Assembly: GCF_010500995.1 (NCBI RefSeq)
Contig: NZ_QVMK01000011.1
Span: 1-64,000, forward strand
DNA from: Bacteroides sp. 224
GTDB taxonomy: Bacteria; Bacteroidota; Bacteroidia; Bacteroidales; Bacteroidaceae
DNA length: 64,000 nucleotides
Reading direction: 5' to 3'
The translations under genes were made by a program, and so were the position numbers. Below, piece by piece: positions 8,417-16,718 of the stretch. Numbering within the stretch: position 1 is the first letter of the stretch; each line of letters begins with the position of its first letter. The notes under the pieces are model-generated. The model had not been told where the DNA came from. It saw nothing but the letters and a program-made list of their open reading frames with translations, and did no database searches.

Positions 8417-8962
8417 CTAATCCTCATAAAAATCACAATTTTCACATTGTTTATAAATATATGTAATGATGAATTTTTTGCAGACTAAATTTTTAGGTAT
8501 ATCATCAGCTATGTTAAATTCCCAATCAGTCCACTTCAACAACAATTGATATTTAGAAATATCATACTCTGTTAAATACAATGTGTCATTCAATATTTTT
8601 ATATTAAATTCCACAGTTGGGCTGTTCCTAACCAATTCTTTGTACAAAAAACGATCGTTGTCTAAGATATAAGAGATTGGATAATCAAAACTGGATTTAT
8701 CTTTGGTATAAGCTTTACCATTCTCGTATGTGTGAAATTTGTATACTGTTTTTGCTTTCAATTTGGAAATCCAATCATCCAATACTTTAAATGTTAGAGA
8801 GTCAATCATCTCATAATTAGATTCTACCTCTGCTATAATATCTATATTCTCCCAACATCCAAGAATTTTTTTTGAATAGTCAATTTGAGATTGTGCAACT
8901 TGATTTTGCCCAAAGGAATAAGAAGATAATGATAATAGTATAAAAAGTAAATAACACTTCAT
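8417..8962 (-). CDS. Small secreted protein, unknown function
   Basis: I start this at the ATG at 8962 (181 residues), which gives a clear signal peptide (MKCYLLFILLSLSSYSFGQ). The longer frame would need a TTG start inside a transposase relic. The mature protein has GCWEN near its N-terminus, seen in lipocalin-like or copper-resistance-like small Bacteroidota proteins, and a cysteine-rich end (CENCDF). Function unknown. It is flanked on both sides by transposase debris. Confidence 0.6.
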   Translation of the reverse strand: MKCYLLFILLSLSSYSFGQNQVAQSQIDYSKKILGCWENIDIIAEVESNYEMIDSLTFKVLDDWISKLKAKTVYKFHTYENGKAYTKDKSSFDYPISYILDNDRFLYKELVRNSPTVEFNIKILNDTLYLTEYDISKYQLLLKWTDWEFNIADDIPKNLVCKKFIITYIYKQCENCDFYED

Positions 8963-9081
8963 TTTATATAGATTATTCAGAAACCGTTTTGATTTAATAA
9001 AAACATTTATCAGTAGGTAGTTTTTCTGTTTTAGTATCTTATTTGTAAGTACCACATTACTTAAATAAGATGCACCAAAAA

Positions 9082-9190
9082 GCTTACTCAACTGACCTGA
9101 CTGATAAACAGTGGCAAGTTATATAAAAATGAGTAAATTCGGAAGCACGTAGACGAAAACATTCTTTACACTCTATCTAAGATGCGATAT
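9082..9190 (+). pseudogene. Fossil of an IS5-type transposase N-terminus
   Basis: Read from 9082, the frame gives STDLTDKQWQVI, then stop codons, then NSEARRRKHSL, then a stop and DAIFY. This is the conserved opening of IS5-group transposases (DLTDKQW...RKRKHSLR...DAIFYLL) interrupted by three stop codons. Nothing after about 9200 can be aligned, so only the first 35-40 residues remain. Confidence 0.7.
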
Positions 9191-9240
9191 TTTATACTAT
9201 TATTATCGCAAATAACACATCATTACTGATACATATATCA

Positions 9241-9270
9241 AAAAAAGCGGCCCCATCCGGAACCGCTTCT
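9241..9270 (-). terminator. Terminator of the decarboxylase operon
   Basis: On the minus strand, a GC-rich stem (AGCGGTTCC and GGGGCCGCT) with a short loop is followed by a run of T. It lies 25 bp after the stop of the beta subunit gene at 9295. Confidence 0.75.
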
Positions 9271-9294
9271 TTATACTATTTGATAAGTGAACTA

Positions 9295-10455
9295 TTACAT
9301 CAAGAATCCGAGTAAGATACCCGCAGCCACAGCTGAGCCGATTACACCTGCTACGTTCGGACCCATTGCATGCATCAACAAGTAGTTAGTTGGGTCATAT
9401 TCCAAGCCAATTACTTGTGAGATACGCGCGGAGTCGGGCACAGCAGATACACCGGCATTACCGATAAGCGGATTAATCTGATTGTTTTTACCCAGGAACA
9501 AGTTGAAGAACTTCACGAACAACACCCCTGAAGCAGTGGCGATTACGAATGAAGCAGCTCCCAAACCGAAGATCAAAATAGAATCTAAAGTTAAGAACTG
9601 AGATGCCTGAGTAGAAGCACCCACTGTTAATCCTAACAGAATGGTGATGGTATCGATCAGCGGACCGCTGGCAGTGGTTGCCAAACGACGGGTTACGCCA
9701 CTTTCTTTCAACAGGTTACCGAAGAACAGCATACCCAACAGCGGAAGACCGGAAGGCACCAGGAAGCAAGTGAGCAACATACCGATAATCGGGAACATTA
9801 CTTTTTCTGTATGAGATACCACGCGGGGAGGTTTCATACGGATCAATCTTTCTTTGTTGTTGGTAAGCAAACGCATGATAGGAGGCTGAATCACAGGTAC
9901 CAATGCCATATAAGAGTAGGCCGATACTGCGATAGCACCCATCAGGTTAGGAGCCAGTTTAGAAGAAAGGAAGATAGCCGTAGGACCATCAGCACCACCG
10001 ATGATACCGATTGCCCCTGCCTGGTTAGGTTCAAAACCAATTAATAAGGCAATGATGTATGCTCCGAAGATACCGAATTGTGCAGCCGCACCAATCAGCA
10101 TCAGTTTAGGGTTAGATATCAATGCCGAGAAGTCCGTCATGGCCCCAATACCCAGGAATATGAGTGGCGGATACCAGCCGGAAGTTACACCCTGATAAAG
10201 GATATTCAATACAGAGCCTTCTTCGTAGATACCTACCTGAAGCCCGGCATCCAGATTGAAGGGGATGTTACCGATAAGCATACCGAAACCAATAGGAATC
10301 AGCAACATAGGCTCAAATTCTTTGGCTACTGCCAAATAGATAAATAGAAGCCCTACCAGGATCATGATGATATGCTGGTATGTAGCATTCGCAAAACCAG
10401 TATAATCCCAGAAAGCAACTAAGTTATCTCCTAAAAACGATAAAAACTCTCCCAT
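9295..10455 (-). CDS. Sodium-translocating decarboxylase, beta subunit
   Basis: The 386-residue, highly hydrophobic protein belongs to the OAD_beta family (oxaloacetate, methylmalonyl-CoA and glutaconyl-CoA decarboxylases). It shows conserved segments GGADGPTAIF, NAGVSAVPDSAR and the C-terminal HAMGPNVAGVIGSAV. This subunit removes CO2 from carboxybiotin and couples this to export of sodium ions. With MmdA, the biotin carrier, the OadG-like protein and the epimerase in the same operon, the enzyme is most likely methylmalonyl-CoA decarboxylase. It starts 2 bp after the carrier gene. Confidence 0.93.
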   Translation of the reverse strand: MGEFLSFLGDNLVAFWDYTGFANATYQHIIMILVGLLFIYLAVAKEFEPMLLIPIGFGMLIGNIPFNLDAGLQVGIYEEGSVLNILYQGVTSGWYPPLIFLGIGAMTDFSALISNPKLMLIGAAAQFGIFGAYIIALLIGFEPNQAGAIGIIGGADGPTAIFLSSKLAPNLMGAIAVSAYSYMALVPVIQPPIMRLLTNNKERLIRMKPPRVVSHTEKVMFPIIGMLLTCFLVPSGLPLLGMLFFGNLLKESGVTRRLATTASGPLIDTITILLGLTVGASTQASQFLTLDSILIFGLGAASFVIATASGVLFVKFFNLFLGKNNQINPLIGNAGVSAVPDSARISQVIGLEYDPTNYLLMHAMGPNVAGVIGSAVAAGILLGFLM

Positions 10456-10457
10456 AA

Positions 10458-10901
10458 TTATTCAATGATTATGAGGTCTGTACCTTCAAGAACAGAATCT
10501 CCGCTTTTAACATTAATAGCTGCTACTTTACCATCTTTGTGCGCGTTGATGTTGTTTTCCATCTTCATGGCTTCGAGGATAAGTACAGTTTGTCCTTTCT
10601 TCACTTCGTCTCCTTCTTTCACTTTGATATCGAGGATTACACCCGGAAGTGGAGATTTTACACCATCTTTTTTCGCTGCTTTCGGAGCGCTGGCTACCAC
10701 TGGGGCACCGCTGCCTGTTTTCGGAGCAGAAGCCGGACGTTTAATCACTTTAGGAGCAGCAGGGGCAGGTTTGTCGAGTTCCACTTTATAAGGAGTTCCG
10801 TTTACCTCTACATGAGCGATATTATCTTCAACGTCTTTAATTACTACGTTGTAAGGGTTACCGTTGATTTTATATTTATATTCTTTCATTGTTATTTTCA
10901 T
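10458..10901 (-). CDS. Biotin carboxyl carrier protein of the decarboxylase
   Basis: The 147-residue protein has an N-terminal beta region, a flexible Pro/Ala linker (AAPKVIKRPASAPKTGS) and a C-terminal biotinyl domain with the biotin lysine in EAMKMEN. It carries CO2 between the carboxyltransferase MmdA and the membrane beta subunit. The start is either 10901 (MKITMKEYK) or the second ATG at 10889; the latter resembles the usual family start. Confidence 0.9.
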   Translation of the reverse strand: MKITMKEYKYKINGNPYNVVIKDVEDNIAHVEVNGTPYKVELDKPAPAAPKVIKRPASAPKTGSGAPVVASAPKAAKKDGVKSPLPGVILDIKVKEGDEVKKGQTVLILEAMKMENNINAHKDGKVAAINVKSGDSVLEGTDLIIIE

Positions 10902-10922
10902 TTATGATTCGTATCTCTCTGT

Positions 10923-10955
10923 TCCCTCTCCTTGGGAAAGGGTTAGGGAGAGGCT
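10923..10955. repeat. CCCTCTCC...GGGAGAGGCT element, copy 1
   Basis: A small GC-rich imperfect palindrome of the type CCCTCTCCTTGGG-AAAGGGTTAGGGAGAGGCT lies between the carrier gene and the OadG-like gene. Related copies occur at 60137-60172 (inside a coding region) and 60246-60279. Confidence 0.65.
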
Positions 10956-10956
10956 G

Positions 10957-11868
10957 TTATTTTCTTGGATTTTCGCGTAAAGTATAAATCTTCGAACTCC
11001 AGGGCGAGTAGGTACGTTTCACTTTATTGATGGTGATAATCATATCTTCAATATCGTGAACATCATCGAAGTACTCGTGCATAGCCATCGAGATAGCGGC
11101 AAATTCTTCTCCGGAGCGTTTTCCGAAGCCTTGTTCTTTCGCCTCTTCTTTATTTGTAATGCCATGTGCTTTCATTGCATTACGTTTACCCAGTTTAACG
11201 GAGATGTTACCCACGAGTTTAAACGATAGAAACAATAGAATTAAACCGGTAAACACAACGGTCATTGCCGTAAGAGCCATACCGAATCCGCCTGCGTCGT
11301 GTTCTTTGAACTTTTCTATCTTCTCGTTCTTGTCCAGCGTCAGGTTGTTGGTGCTTGGAGTTACATAGCTATTGCCACCTCCTTTTTGCATCCACTCTTT
11401 GCTACCATCTTCTACGCGTGCCCAAGAATGATCGGCAATTTGTCCGGCCGGAATGATAACTTCATCAATCAGCGTTTTACCATTCGAATCATACAATGCG
11501 ATATAATTCTCTTTTGTGGGGTCTAACGTAAAGTTTACGTGGAATGTTCCCCGGCTGGGTTGTCCATCTGCCCAGAATAATGTGTGCTGACGTGGTTTGA
11601 TGAGCGTCATCACATCTCCCTTAGGTATCGGATATTTTTTTGGATTGTCTTTATCATTCGTTAAATAGCAACCACCCATATTTACAGAAGCAAAAGAGGT
11701 GTTGAAGATTTCAATCCAAGCATTATGCAATCCGTAGTCGTCTTGATAGTTTTCTTCGTTGACTACCAGAATCTCATTAATGCGAAGACTTTTGGCACCT
11801 TGTGCCTGTATGTTCAGGCAAACGGCTGCTATTAACAAGATAAATATCCCAAGTTTTCTTTTATTCAT
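10957..11868 (-). CDS. OadG-family subunit with lamin-tail domain
   Basis: The 303-residue protein has a signal peptide (MNKRKLGIFILLIAAVCLN), then a lamin-tail-like domain of about 130 residues (RINEILVVNEENY, NAWIEIFNTS, LYDSNGKTLIDEV), then a membrane segment (ALTAMTVVFTGLILLFLSF) and a cytoplasmic tail. The membrane part matches OadG, the gamma subunit that holds decarboxylase complexes together. The external lamin-tail domain is an addition found in Bacteroidales versions. The gene sits between mmdA and the carrier gene. Confidence 0.85.
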   Translation of the reverse strand: MNKRKLGIFILLIAAVCLNIQAQGAKSLRINEILVVNEENYQDDYGLHNAWIEIFNTSFASVNMGGCYLTNDKDNPKKYPIPKGDVMTLIKPRQHTLFWADGQPSRGTFHVNFTLDPTKENYIALYDSNGKTLIDEVIIPAGQIADHSWARVEDGSKEWMQKGGGNSYVTPSTNNLTLDKNEKIEKFKEHDAGGFGMALTAMTVVFTGLILLFLSFKLVGNISVKLGKRNAMKAHGITNKEEAKEQGFGKRSGEEFAAISMAMHEYFDDVHDIEDMIITINKVKRTYSPWSSKIYTLRENPRK

Positions 11869-11964
11869 AACTTCTTTTTAGTTTATAGTTCTGGAGTTTT
11901 TAGTTTATAGTTTTGGAGCTTTTTTCAACTTCAAACTATAAACTTATTAACTTCAAACTTAAAT

Positions 11965-13518
11965 TTATAATGGAATATTACCGTGCTTTTTAGCCGGATT
12001 CAATAGTTTCTTGGTTTGCAACTGTTGTAGGGCGCGAATGATGCGGAAACGAGTGTTTCTTGGCTCAATTACATCATCAATATAGCCATACTTCGCTGCA
12101 TTGTATGGATTGGCAAACAGTTTGGTGTATTCTGCTTCTTTTTCTGCCATGAATGCTGCCGGGTCTGGCGATTCTGCCGCACCTTTGGCATACAATACTT
12201 CTACAGCACCTGCACCACCCATTACGGCAATTTCCGAAGTAGGCCATGCGTAGTTCATATCACCACGAAGTTGTTTACAGCTCATCACAATGTGCGAACC
12301 ACCGTAAGACTTACGCAGGGTAACTGTTACCTTAGGCACAGTAGCTTCGCCGTAAGCGTAAAGCAATTTGGCACCATGAAGAATTACACCGTTGTACTCT
12401 TGTCCGGTACCCGGAAGGAATCCCGGCACGTCTACCAATGTTACTAAAGGAATGTTGAATGCGTCGCAAAAACGTACAAAACGAGCGGCTTTGCGAGAAG
12501 CATTGCTATCTAACACACCGGCAAGGTATTTGGGCTGATTGGCTACCACACCTACCGATTGTCCGTTGAAACGAGCAAAACCGATGATGATGTTTTTAGC
12601 GTAATCTTGTTGTACTTCAAGGAATTCGCCATTGTCGACGATAGCACCTATTACCTCGTACATATCGTAAGGTTTGTTGGGACTGTCGGGGATGATTTCG
12701 TTCAATGAATCTTCTATACGATCGATAGGATCGGTACAGTTGAGTAGTGGAGCCTCTTCGAGGTTATTTTGTGGAAGGAAGCTGAGTAGGCGACGAATGG
12801 TAGCCAAGCCTTCTTCTTCGGTAGCAGCAGTAAAGTGAGTTACCCCCGATTTGCTGGCGTGTACGCTTGCGCCACCTAATTCTTCTTGGGTTACATCTTC
12901 GCCGGTTACTGTTTTTACTACTTTGGGTCCGGTAAGGAACATGTAAGAAGTACCTTCTGTCATCAGCGTAAAGTCTGTGAGGGCAGGAGAGTATACCGCA
13001 CCACCGGCACAAGGACCAAAGATTCCCGAAATTTGCGGAATAACACCCGAAGCCATGATGTTACGTTGGAAAATCTCGGCATATCCTGCCAGCGCGTTGA
13101 TACCTTCTTGAATACGAGCACCACCCGAGTCGTTGATACCGATACAAGGTGCACCCATTTTCATGGCCATATCCATTACTTTACAGATTTTCAGCGACAT
13201 GGTTTCCGACAGCGAACCTCCAAATACGGTAAAGTCTTGAGCGAAAACATATACCAGTCTTCCTTCGATGGTTCCGTATCCGGTCACTACACCATCTCCC
13301 AGGAAATGTTTTTTCTCTTGTCCGAAGTTGGTGCATCTGTGTTCTACAAACATATCCAATTCTTCGAAGCTTCCTTCGTCCAGCAATTGGGCGATACGTT
13401 CGCGAGCTGTATACTTGCCTTTGGCATGTTGTTTTTCAATCGCTTTTTCGCCACCACCTATACGGGCTTTAGCGCGAAGTTCAATAAGCTCTCTTACCTT
13501 TTCAAGTTGGTTACTCAT
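11965..13518 (-). CDS. mmdA: Methylmalonyl-CoA decarboxylase, alpha (carboxyltransferase) subunit
   Basis: The 517-residue protein is an acyl-CoA carboxylase beta-type carboxyltransferase. Diagnostic segments are [42 protein letters not shown] and [14 protein letters not shown]. It moves the carboxyl group of (S)-methylmalonyl-CoA to biotin. The same fold is used in propionyl-CoA carboxylase, but the neighbouring beta and gamma subunits point to the decarboxylase that pumps sodium. The gene follows the epimerase by about 125 bp, in which short AATGTTTAATTT repeats and their complements form a weak hairpin. Confidence 0.92.
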   Translation of the reverse strand: MSNQLEKVRELIELRAKARIGGGEKAIEKQHAKGKYTARERIAQLLDEGSFEELDMFVEHRCTNFGQEKKHFLGDGVVTGYGTIEGRLVYVFAQDFTVFGGSLSETMSLKICKVMDMAMKMGAPCIGINDSGGARIQEGINALAGYAEIFQRNIMASGVIPQISGIFGPCAGGAVYSPALTDFTLMTEGTSYMFLTGPKVVKTVTGEDVTQEELGGASVHASKSGVTHFTAATEEEGLATIRRLLSFLPQNNLEEAPLLNCTDPIDRIEDSLNEIIPDSPNKPYDMYEVIGAIVDNGEFLEVQQDYAKNIIIGFARFNGQSVGVVANQPKYLAGVLDSNASRKAARFVRFCDAFNIPLVTLVDVPGFLPGTGQEYNGVILHGAKLLYAYGEATVPKVTVTLRKSYGGSHIVMSCKQLRGDMNYAWPTSEIAVMGGAGAVEVLYAKGAAESPDPAAFMAEKEAEYTKLFANPYNAAKYGYIDDVIEPRNTRFRIIRALQQLQTKKLLNPAKKHGNIPL

Positions 13519-13643
13519 GATTTGATTAATGTTTAATTTTTATTTTTTAATGTTTAATTTCTATGATTGCTTTTTTCTTATGTCGTTTTCTTTTAGGGAG
13601 AATTCAACATTCAACATTTAAAATTCAACATTCAACATTGTAT

Positions 13644-14048
13644 TCAGGCTTCACATAGTTCAGTCAATACTCCTTGTGTTGATTTCGGATGAAGGAAAGC
13701 AATGCTCAAGCCTTCTGCACCTTTGCGGGGGGCTTTATCGATCAGGCGAATTCCTTTTTCTTCGGCTTCGGCTAAGGCGTTGGCTACACCATCTTCTACG
13801 GCAAAAGCAATATGGTGCACTCCTTGTCCTTTGTTTTCGATGAACTTAGCGATGGTGCTGTCGGGACTGGTTGCTTCCAATAGTTCGATTTTAGTGTTTC
13901 CTACCTTTAGAAAAGCTGTTTTCACTTTTTGATCTTCTACAGTTTCGATGTTGTAGCACTTTAACCCTAAAACATTTTCGTAGTAAGGAAGAGCTTCTTC
14001 GATGCTGTTCACTGCGATGCCTAAATGCTCAATGTGTGAAATCTTCAT
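13644..14048 (-). CDS. mce: Methylmalonyl-CoA epimerase
   Basis: The 134-residue protein is a vicinal oxygen chelate (glyoxalase-like) enzyme with HLGIAVNSIEEALPYYENVLG, GVHHIAFAVED and the C-terminal TQGVLTELCE. It interconverts the (R) and (S) forms of methylmalonyl-CoA. The mutase at 49.7-53.9 kb makes the (R) form and the decarboxylase uses the (S) form. It is the first gene of the leftward operon. Confidence 0.95.
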   Translation of the reverse strand: MKISHIEHLGIAVNSIEEALPYYENVLGLKCYNIETVEDQKVKTAFLKVGNTKIELLEATSPDSTIAKFIENKGQGVHHIAFAVEDGVANALAEAEEKGIRLIDKAPRKGAEGLSIAFLHPKSTQGVLTELCEA

Positions 14049-14236
14049 AATAGAATTGTTTTAATCAATATTATAATGTGAGTTTTTAATGCAAAAAACT
14101 GCACAAAGAAAGTAAGAAAAAGCTGAATGGAGAAATATTTCCTCAATTAAGTTCTCGCGTATTATCAAATAATAACAGCGATTTGGAGGAATAGGCGGGG
14201 CTGCGGAAACTGCTGCTTTTTCTGTGGTTTATCGGG

Positions 14237-15217
14237 CTACGAATAAATCTTCCTCATCAAGTTATTAATCCACTTCCAGCGGATGAAGAACCATCGGCGG
14301 GTGCTGCTTTGTTTGCCGCCAAAATGCAGCACGAAGCTGCGAAAGCCATGCTTCTTGAAGGGTAGTCCTACGTCCATAAATTCGAGGTGGCGGTATTTTC
14401 TTTTTTTGGCATCTACCAAGGCGGCCCATACGGCAAGTACACCGGGGTATTGGGTTACGTATGATTTCGTCATTCCGCCCGAGAACCATAAGTAAGCATT
14501 CTGCCCGGAGTAGAGGCAGGTGGAGCCTCCGATGATTTTTCCTTTGTACTTTACTATAAATATTTTGGCCAGTCCTTTGCTGATCAGCCATTCGTCGGTT
14601 AGTTTAAAGAAGTTGCGCGAGGGGAAGTAGCGTCTGATTCGCGAGGAATATATTTTATGAAGCATACGCGAGAATTCTTGAATTTCCTCCGGAGAAGTGG
14701 CTTCGCTTATTTCGGCACCATTCGTTAATCCTTTTTTTATTTGTCTGATGCGCGATGCACTGAAGTACTCCTCTACGTGCTCTATGCTGTGGAGCGAGTT
14801 TCTGACTCTAAGCCAGTTGATGGCAAAATAATGGTTTAGCCTGAAATACTTGTGTCCGTCTAATGCATGCTCTAAATTACGGAATTCAATGATGAAGGAA
14901 TGTCGCAGAGCATCTTTGGTGAGGTGAGAGAGAATTTCGCCAAAAATCAATTCTTTGTCTGCCGTTTCGTCCAGATATTCTCCAATGCCATACACTTCGC
15001 ATCTTTTTCCTAAGAAGGGGAGTATATGGGTCTGTTTGCGCAAATTAGCCAGAAGCTTAGCCACAGGTTTGTCATCGTACGAAGCTACAATAAGTATAGG
15101 TGTGAATTCGGCGGCTTCGTATAAAAGAAATAAATCTTTGGAATGAAAAATATTACATCCCGGAAGGTCTTCCGGGATGTCTTTTCCGCGATAATATGAT
15201 GTTAATTTCAGTGGCAT
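14237..15217 (-). CDS. GNAT/FemAB-like acyltransferase
   Basis: The 326-residue protein has two GNAT-like halves. The second half carries KIFIVKYKGKIIGGSTCLYS and YLWFSGG followed by HLEFMDVGLPFKKHGFRSF, as in FemAB-type transferases that act on peptidoglycan precursors or polysaccharides. The substrate cannot be read from sequence. It is separated from the AraC-type regulator by 23 bp and may share its transcript. Confidence 0.75.
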   Translation of the reverse strand: MPLKLTSYYRGKDIPEDLPGCNIFHSKDLFLLYEAAEFTPILIVASYDDKPVAKLLANLRKQTHILPFLGKRCEVYGIGEYLDETADKELIFGEILSHLTKDALRHSFIIEFRNLEHALDGHKYFRLNHYFAINWLRVRNSLHSIEHVEEYFSASRIRQIKKGLTNGAEISEATSPEEIQEFSRMLHKIYSSRIRRYFPSRNFFKLTDEWLISKGLAKIFIVKYKGKIIGGSTCLYSGQNAYLWFSGGMTKSYVTQYPGVLAVWAALVDAKKRKYRHLEFMDVGLPFKKHGFRSFVLHFGGKQSSTRRWFFIRWKWINNLMRKIYS

Positions 15218-15240
15218 TATCGCAAAGTTACGTTTTTTCT

Positions 15241-15633
15241 TTAAGCTTTACTTTTTTCCAGCCTCTTTTTTTCTTTTTCAGCCTTTTTCGCTTTTTTGAA
15301 TTCGGCAGGTGATACGCCGATTACTTCCTTAAAAGTTTTGTAGAAAGTTGATTTACTGGTAAATCCGGCTTCTTTGTAAAAACCAAGTACGAAACGTGGG
15401 CTAATTCTCGGCTCAGAGAGTACGCGCACGGCTTCTTTCAGTCTGAAGCCATTTACGTATGTACTGAAGTTTTTGCCGGTCACATCGTTAATAGCTCTGG
15501 ACAGTCTGTTGCGAGGAACATTCATGCGATCTGCAAGAGAATTAAGCGAGAGTTCCGGATCTTTGTACAGCTTGTGGTTTGTCATAAGGTTGCGAACTTC
15601 TGCAACGAGTTCTTTGTCAGATATAGTTCTCAT
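15241..15633 (-). CDS. AraC-family DNA-binding protein (HTH domain only)
   Basis: The 130-residue protein consists almost only of an AraC-type double helix-turn-helix: LNSLADRMNVPRNRLSRAIN is the first helix-turn-helix and GFYKEAGFTSKSTFYKTFK the second, followed by GVSPAEFKK and a lysine-rich tail. The usual ligand domain is missing. A -7 box TAGCTTTG is present on the minus strand at 15678-15671. It could regulate the acyltransferase 23 bp downstream. Confidence 0.88.
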   Translation of the reverse strand: MRTISDKELVAEVRNLMTNHKLYKDPELSLNSLADRMNVPRNRLSRAINDVTGKNFSTYVNGFRLKEAVRVLSEPRISPRFVLGFYKEAGFTSKSTFYKTFKEVIGVSPAEFKKAKKAEKEKKRLEKSKA

Positions 15634-15731
15634 AAGCGATTAATTGTAAAAATTGATAAATAAGCTTTTGCAAAGCTAAATAAATATTTTATATAATGTG
15701 CGTTTTGAGAAAGAAAATGCGTTTTTTTCCG

Positions 15732-15770
15732 AAAAAGAAAAAACGGGCTATTCCTCACGGAATTCCCGTT
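15732..15770 (-). terminator. Terminator of a small leftward transcript
   Basis: On the minus strand, AACGGGAATTCC, a GTGA loop, and GGAATAGCCCGTT form a stem with one small bulge, followed by TTTTTCTTTTT. The stop codon of the 40-residue frame lies inside the stem. The next gene starts about 100 bp further on, so this closes a separate small transcript. Confidence 0.8.
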
Positions 15771-16045
15771 TCACCTTCACTTTAGCAATTTTTGGATTAC
15801 TTACCTTTTCGCTACAAGATACCTTGTTTCCGGAGAAACATACAAGAGTAATGGTGAGAGAGAGTACCATGCTCTTTAGGTAGATTCCTGTAGGTTAGCT
15901 CAAGATATGCAGATGAACAACGATTAATCAAGCAATAAAAGACTTCTTTACATAGCTTGAGCTATAGGGTTTCAACCAATGAAGAAACAGTAAATTTTGT
16001 CATAGTTCATTCTAATGTTAGGTCAATCATTCATAACTAAGGTTA
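15735..16045 (-). ncRNA. Short transcript (about 310 nt), RNA or small-peptide gene
   Basis: A canonical promoter (16082-16052) and a terminator (15770-15732) define a leftward transcript of roughly 310 nt. Within it I see a 13-codon frame (16003-15962, MTKFTVSSLVETL), a 9-bp inverted repeat (CTTGAGCTA at 15956-15964 against TAGCTCAAG at 15896-15904) and a 40-codon frame near the end. The layout could be a small RNA, or a leader peptide with a structured region ahead of a small peptide gene. Confidence 0.5.
15748..15870 (-). CDS. Possible 40-residue secreted peptide
   Basis: A frame from ATG at 15870 to TAG at 15748 begins MVLSLTITLVCFSG and contains a Cys in VSCSEK and a basic tail (KVKVKREFREE). 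The hydrophobic start resembles a short signal sequence. AAAGAG precedes the ATG as a weak ribosome binding site. The stop codon lies inside the terminator stem, which is unusual, so the frame may be fortuitous within a non-coding RNA. Confidence 0.35.
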   Translation of the reverse strand: MVLSLTITLVCFSGNKVSCSEKVSNPKIAKVKVKREFREE

Positions 16046-16051
16046 ACATTA

Positions 16052-16082
16052 CAAATGTACCTGTTTAAGATTCCTTTACAAA
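16052..16082 (-). promoter_or_regulatory. Canonical Bacteroidota promoter, leftward
   Basis: On the minus strand TTTG (16082-16079), a 19-base spacer and TACATTTG (16059-16052) match the sigma-ABfr consensus exactly. It drives the small transcript ending at the terminator at 15770-15732. Confidence 0.8.
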
Positions 16083-16172
16083 GAATATGCGACTGTATTT
16101 TTGGGGTCTTTTACGGATAAAGAATACGATATTTCTTATCTTTGCAAATGCTTGATAAAAATTATACTCAAT

Positions 16173-16709
16173 ATGAATAATTTTGATGAATTAATTAAAA
16201 AACGTCGCAGCACACGCAAGTTTACAAAGCAAGAACTTTCGCAAGAAGAAGTGGTTTTGCTTTTAAAGGCTGCCCTGATGTCGCCAACCTCGAAAAGAAC
16301 CAATGCATGGCAATTTATTGTGGTGGATGACAAAGAAACGTTGCAGAAGTTGGCTCATTGCAAAGAGCATAGCGCCTCGTTTATTGCCGATGCTGCTTTG
16401 GCTATTGTGGTAACAGCCGATCCGCTGGTAAGTGATGTGTGGATAGAAGATGCTTCCATAGCCTCTATCATGATACAGTTGCAAGCCGAAGATATGGGAT
16501 TGGGTAGCTGCTGGGTGCAAGTACGCGAGCGATTTACTGCTTCGGGTATTTCTGCCGATGAGTATGTGCATAATTTGCTTGAGCTTCCGTTGCAGTTGCA
16601 AGTGCTGTCTGTTATCGCTATCGGACATAAAGAGGTGGAGCGTAAGCCTTTTAACGAAGAGCATTTGCAATGGGAAAAGATACATATTAATAAGTATGGT
16701 GGACAATAA
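16173..16709 (+). CDS. Nitroreductase family protein
   Basis: I start at the ATG at 16173 (178 residues). The usual family opening, FDELIKKRRSTRKFTKQELS, follows at once, and a -7 box TATCTTTG lies at 16137-16144. The protein has the FMN-binding features LKAALMSPTSKRTNAWQF and GLGSCWVQVRER. These enzymes reduce nitro groups, quinones or flavin-linked substrates with NAD(P)H; the actual substrate is unknown. The next gene starts 9 bp after its stop and is probably cotranscribed. Confidence 0.88.
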   Translation: MNNFDELIKKRRSTRKFTKQELSQEEVVLLLKAALMSPTSKRTNAWQFIVVDDKETLQKLAHCKEHSASFIADAALAIVVTADPLVSDVWIEDASIASIMIQLQAEDMGLGSCWVQVRERFTASGISADEYVHNLLELPLQLQVLSVIAIGHKEVERKPFNEEHLQWEKIHINKYGGQ

Positions 16710-16718
16710 TTAAACCGG

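Noticed and set aside
15698-15883. Rightward 61-codon frame opposite the small transcript
   Set aside because: It runs through the terminator stem and has no promoter or ribosome binding site on that strand.
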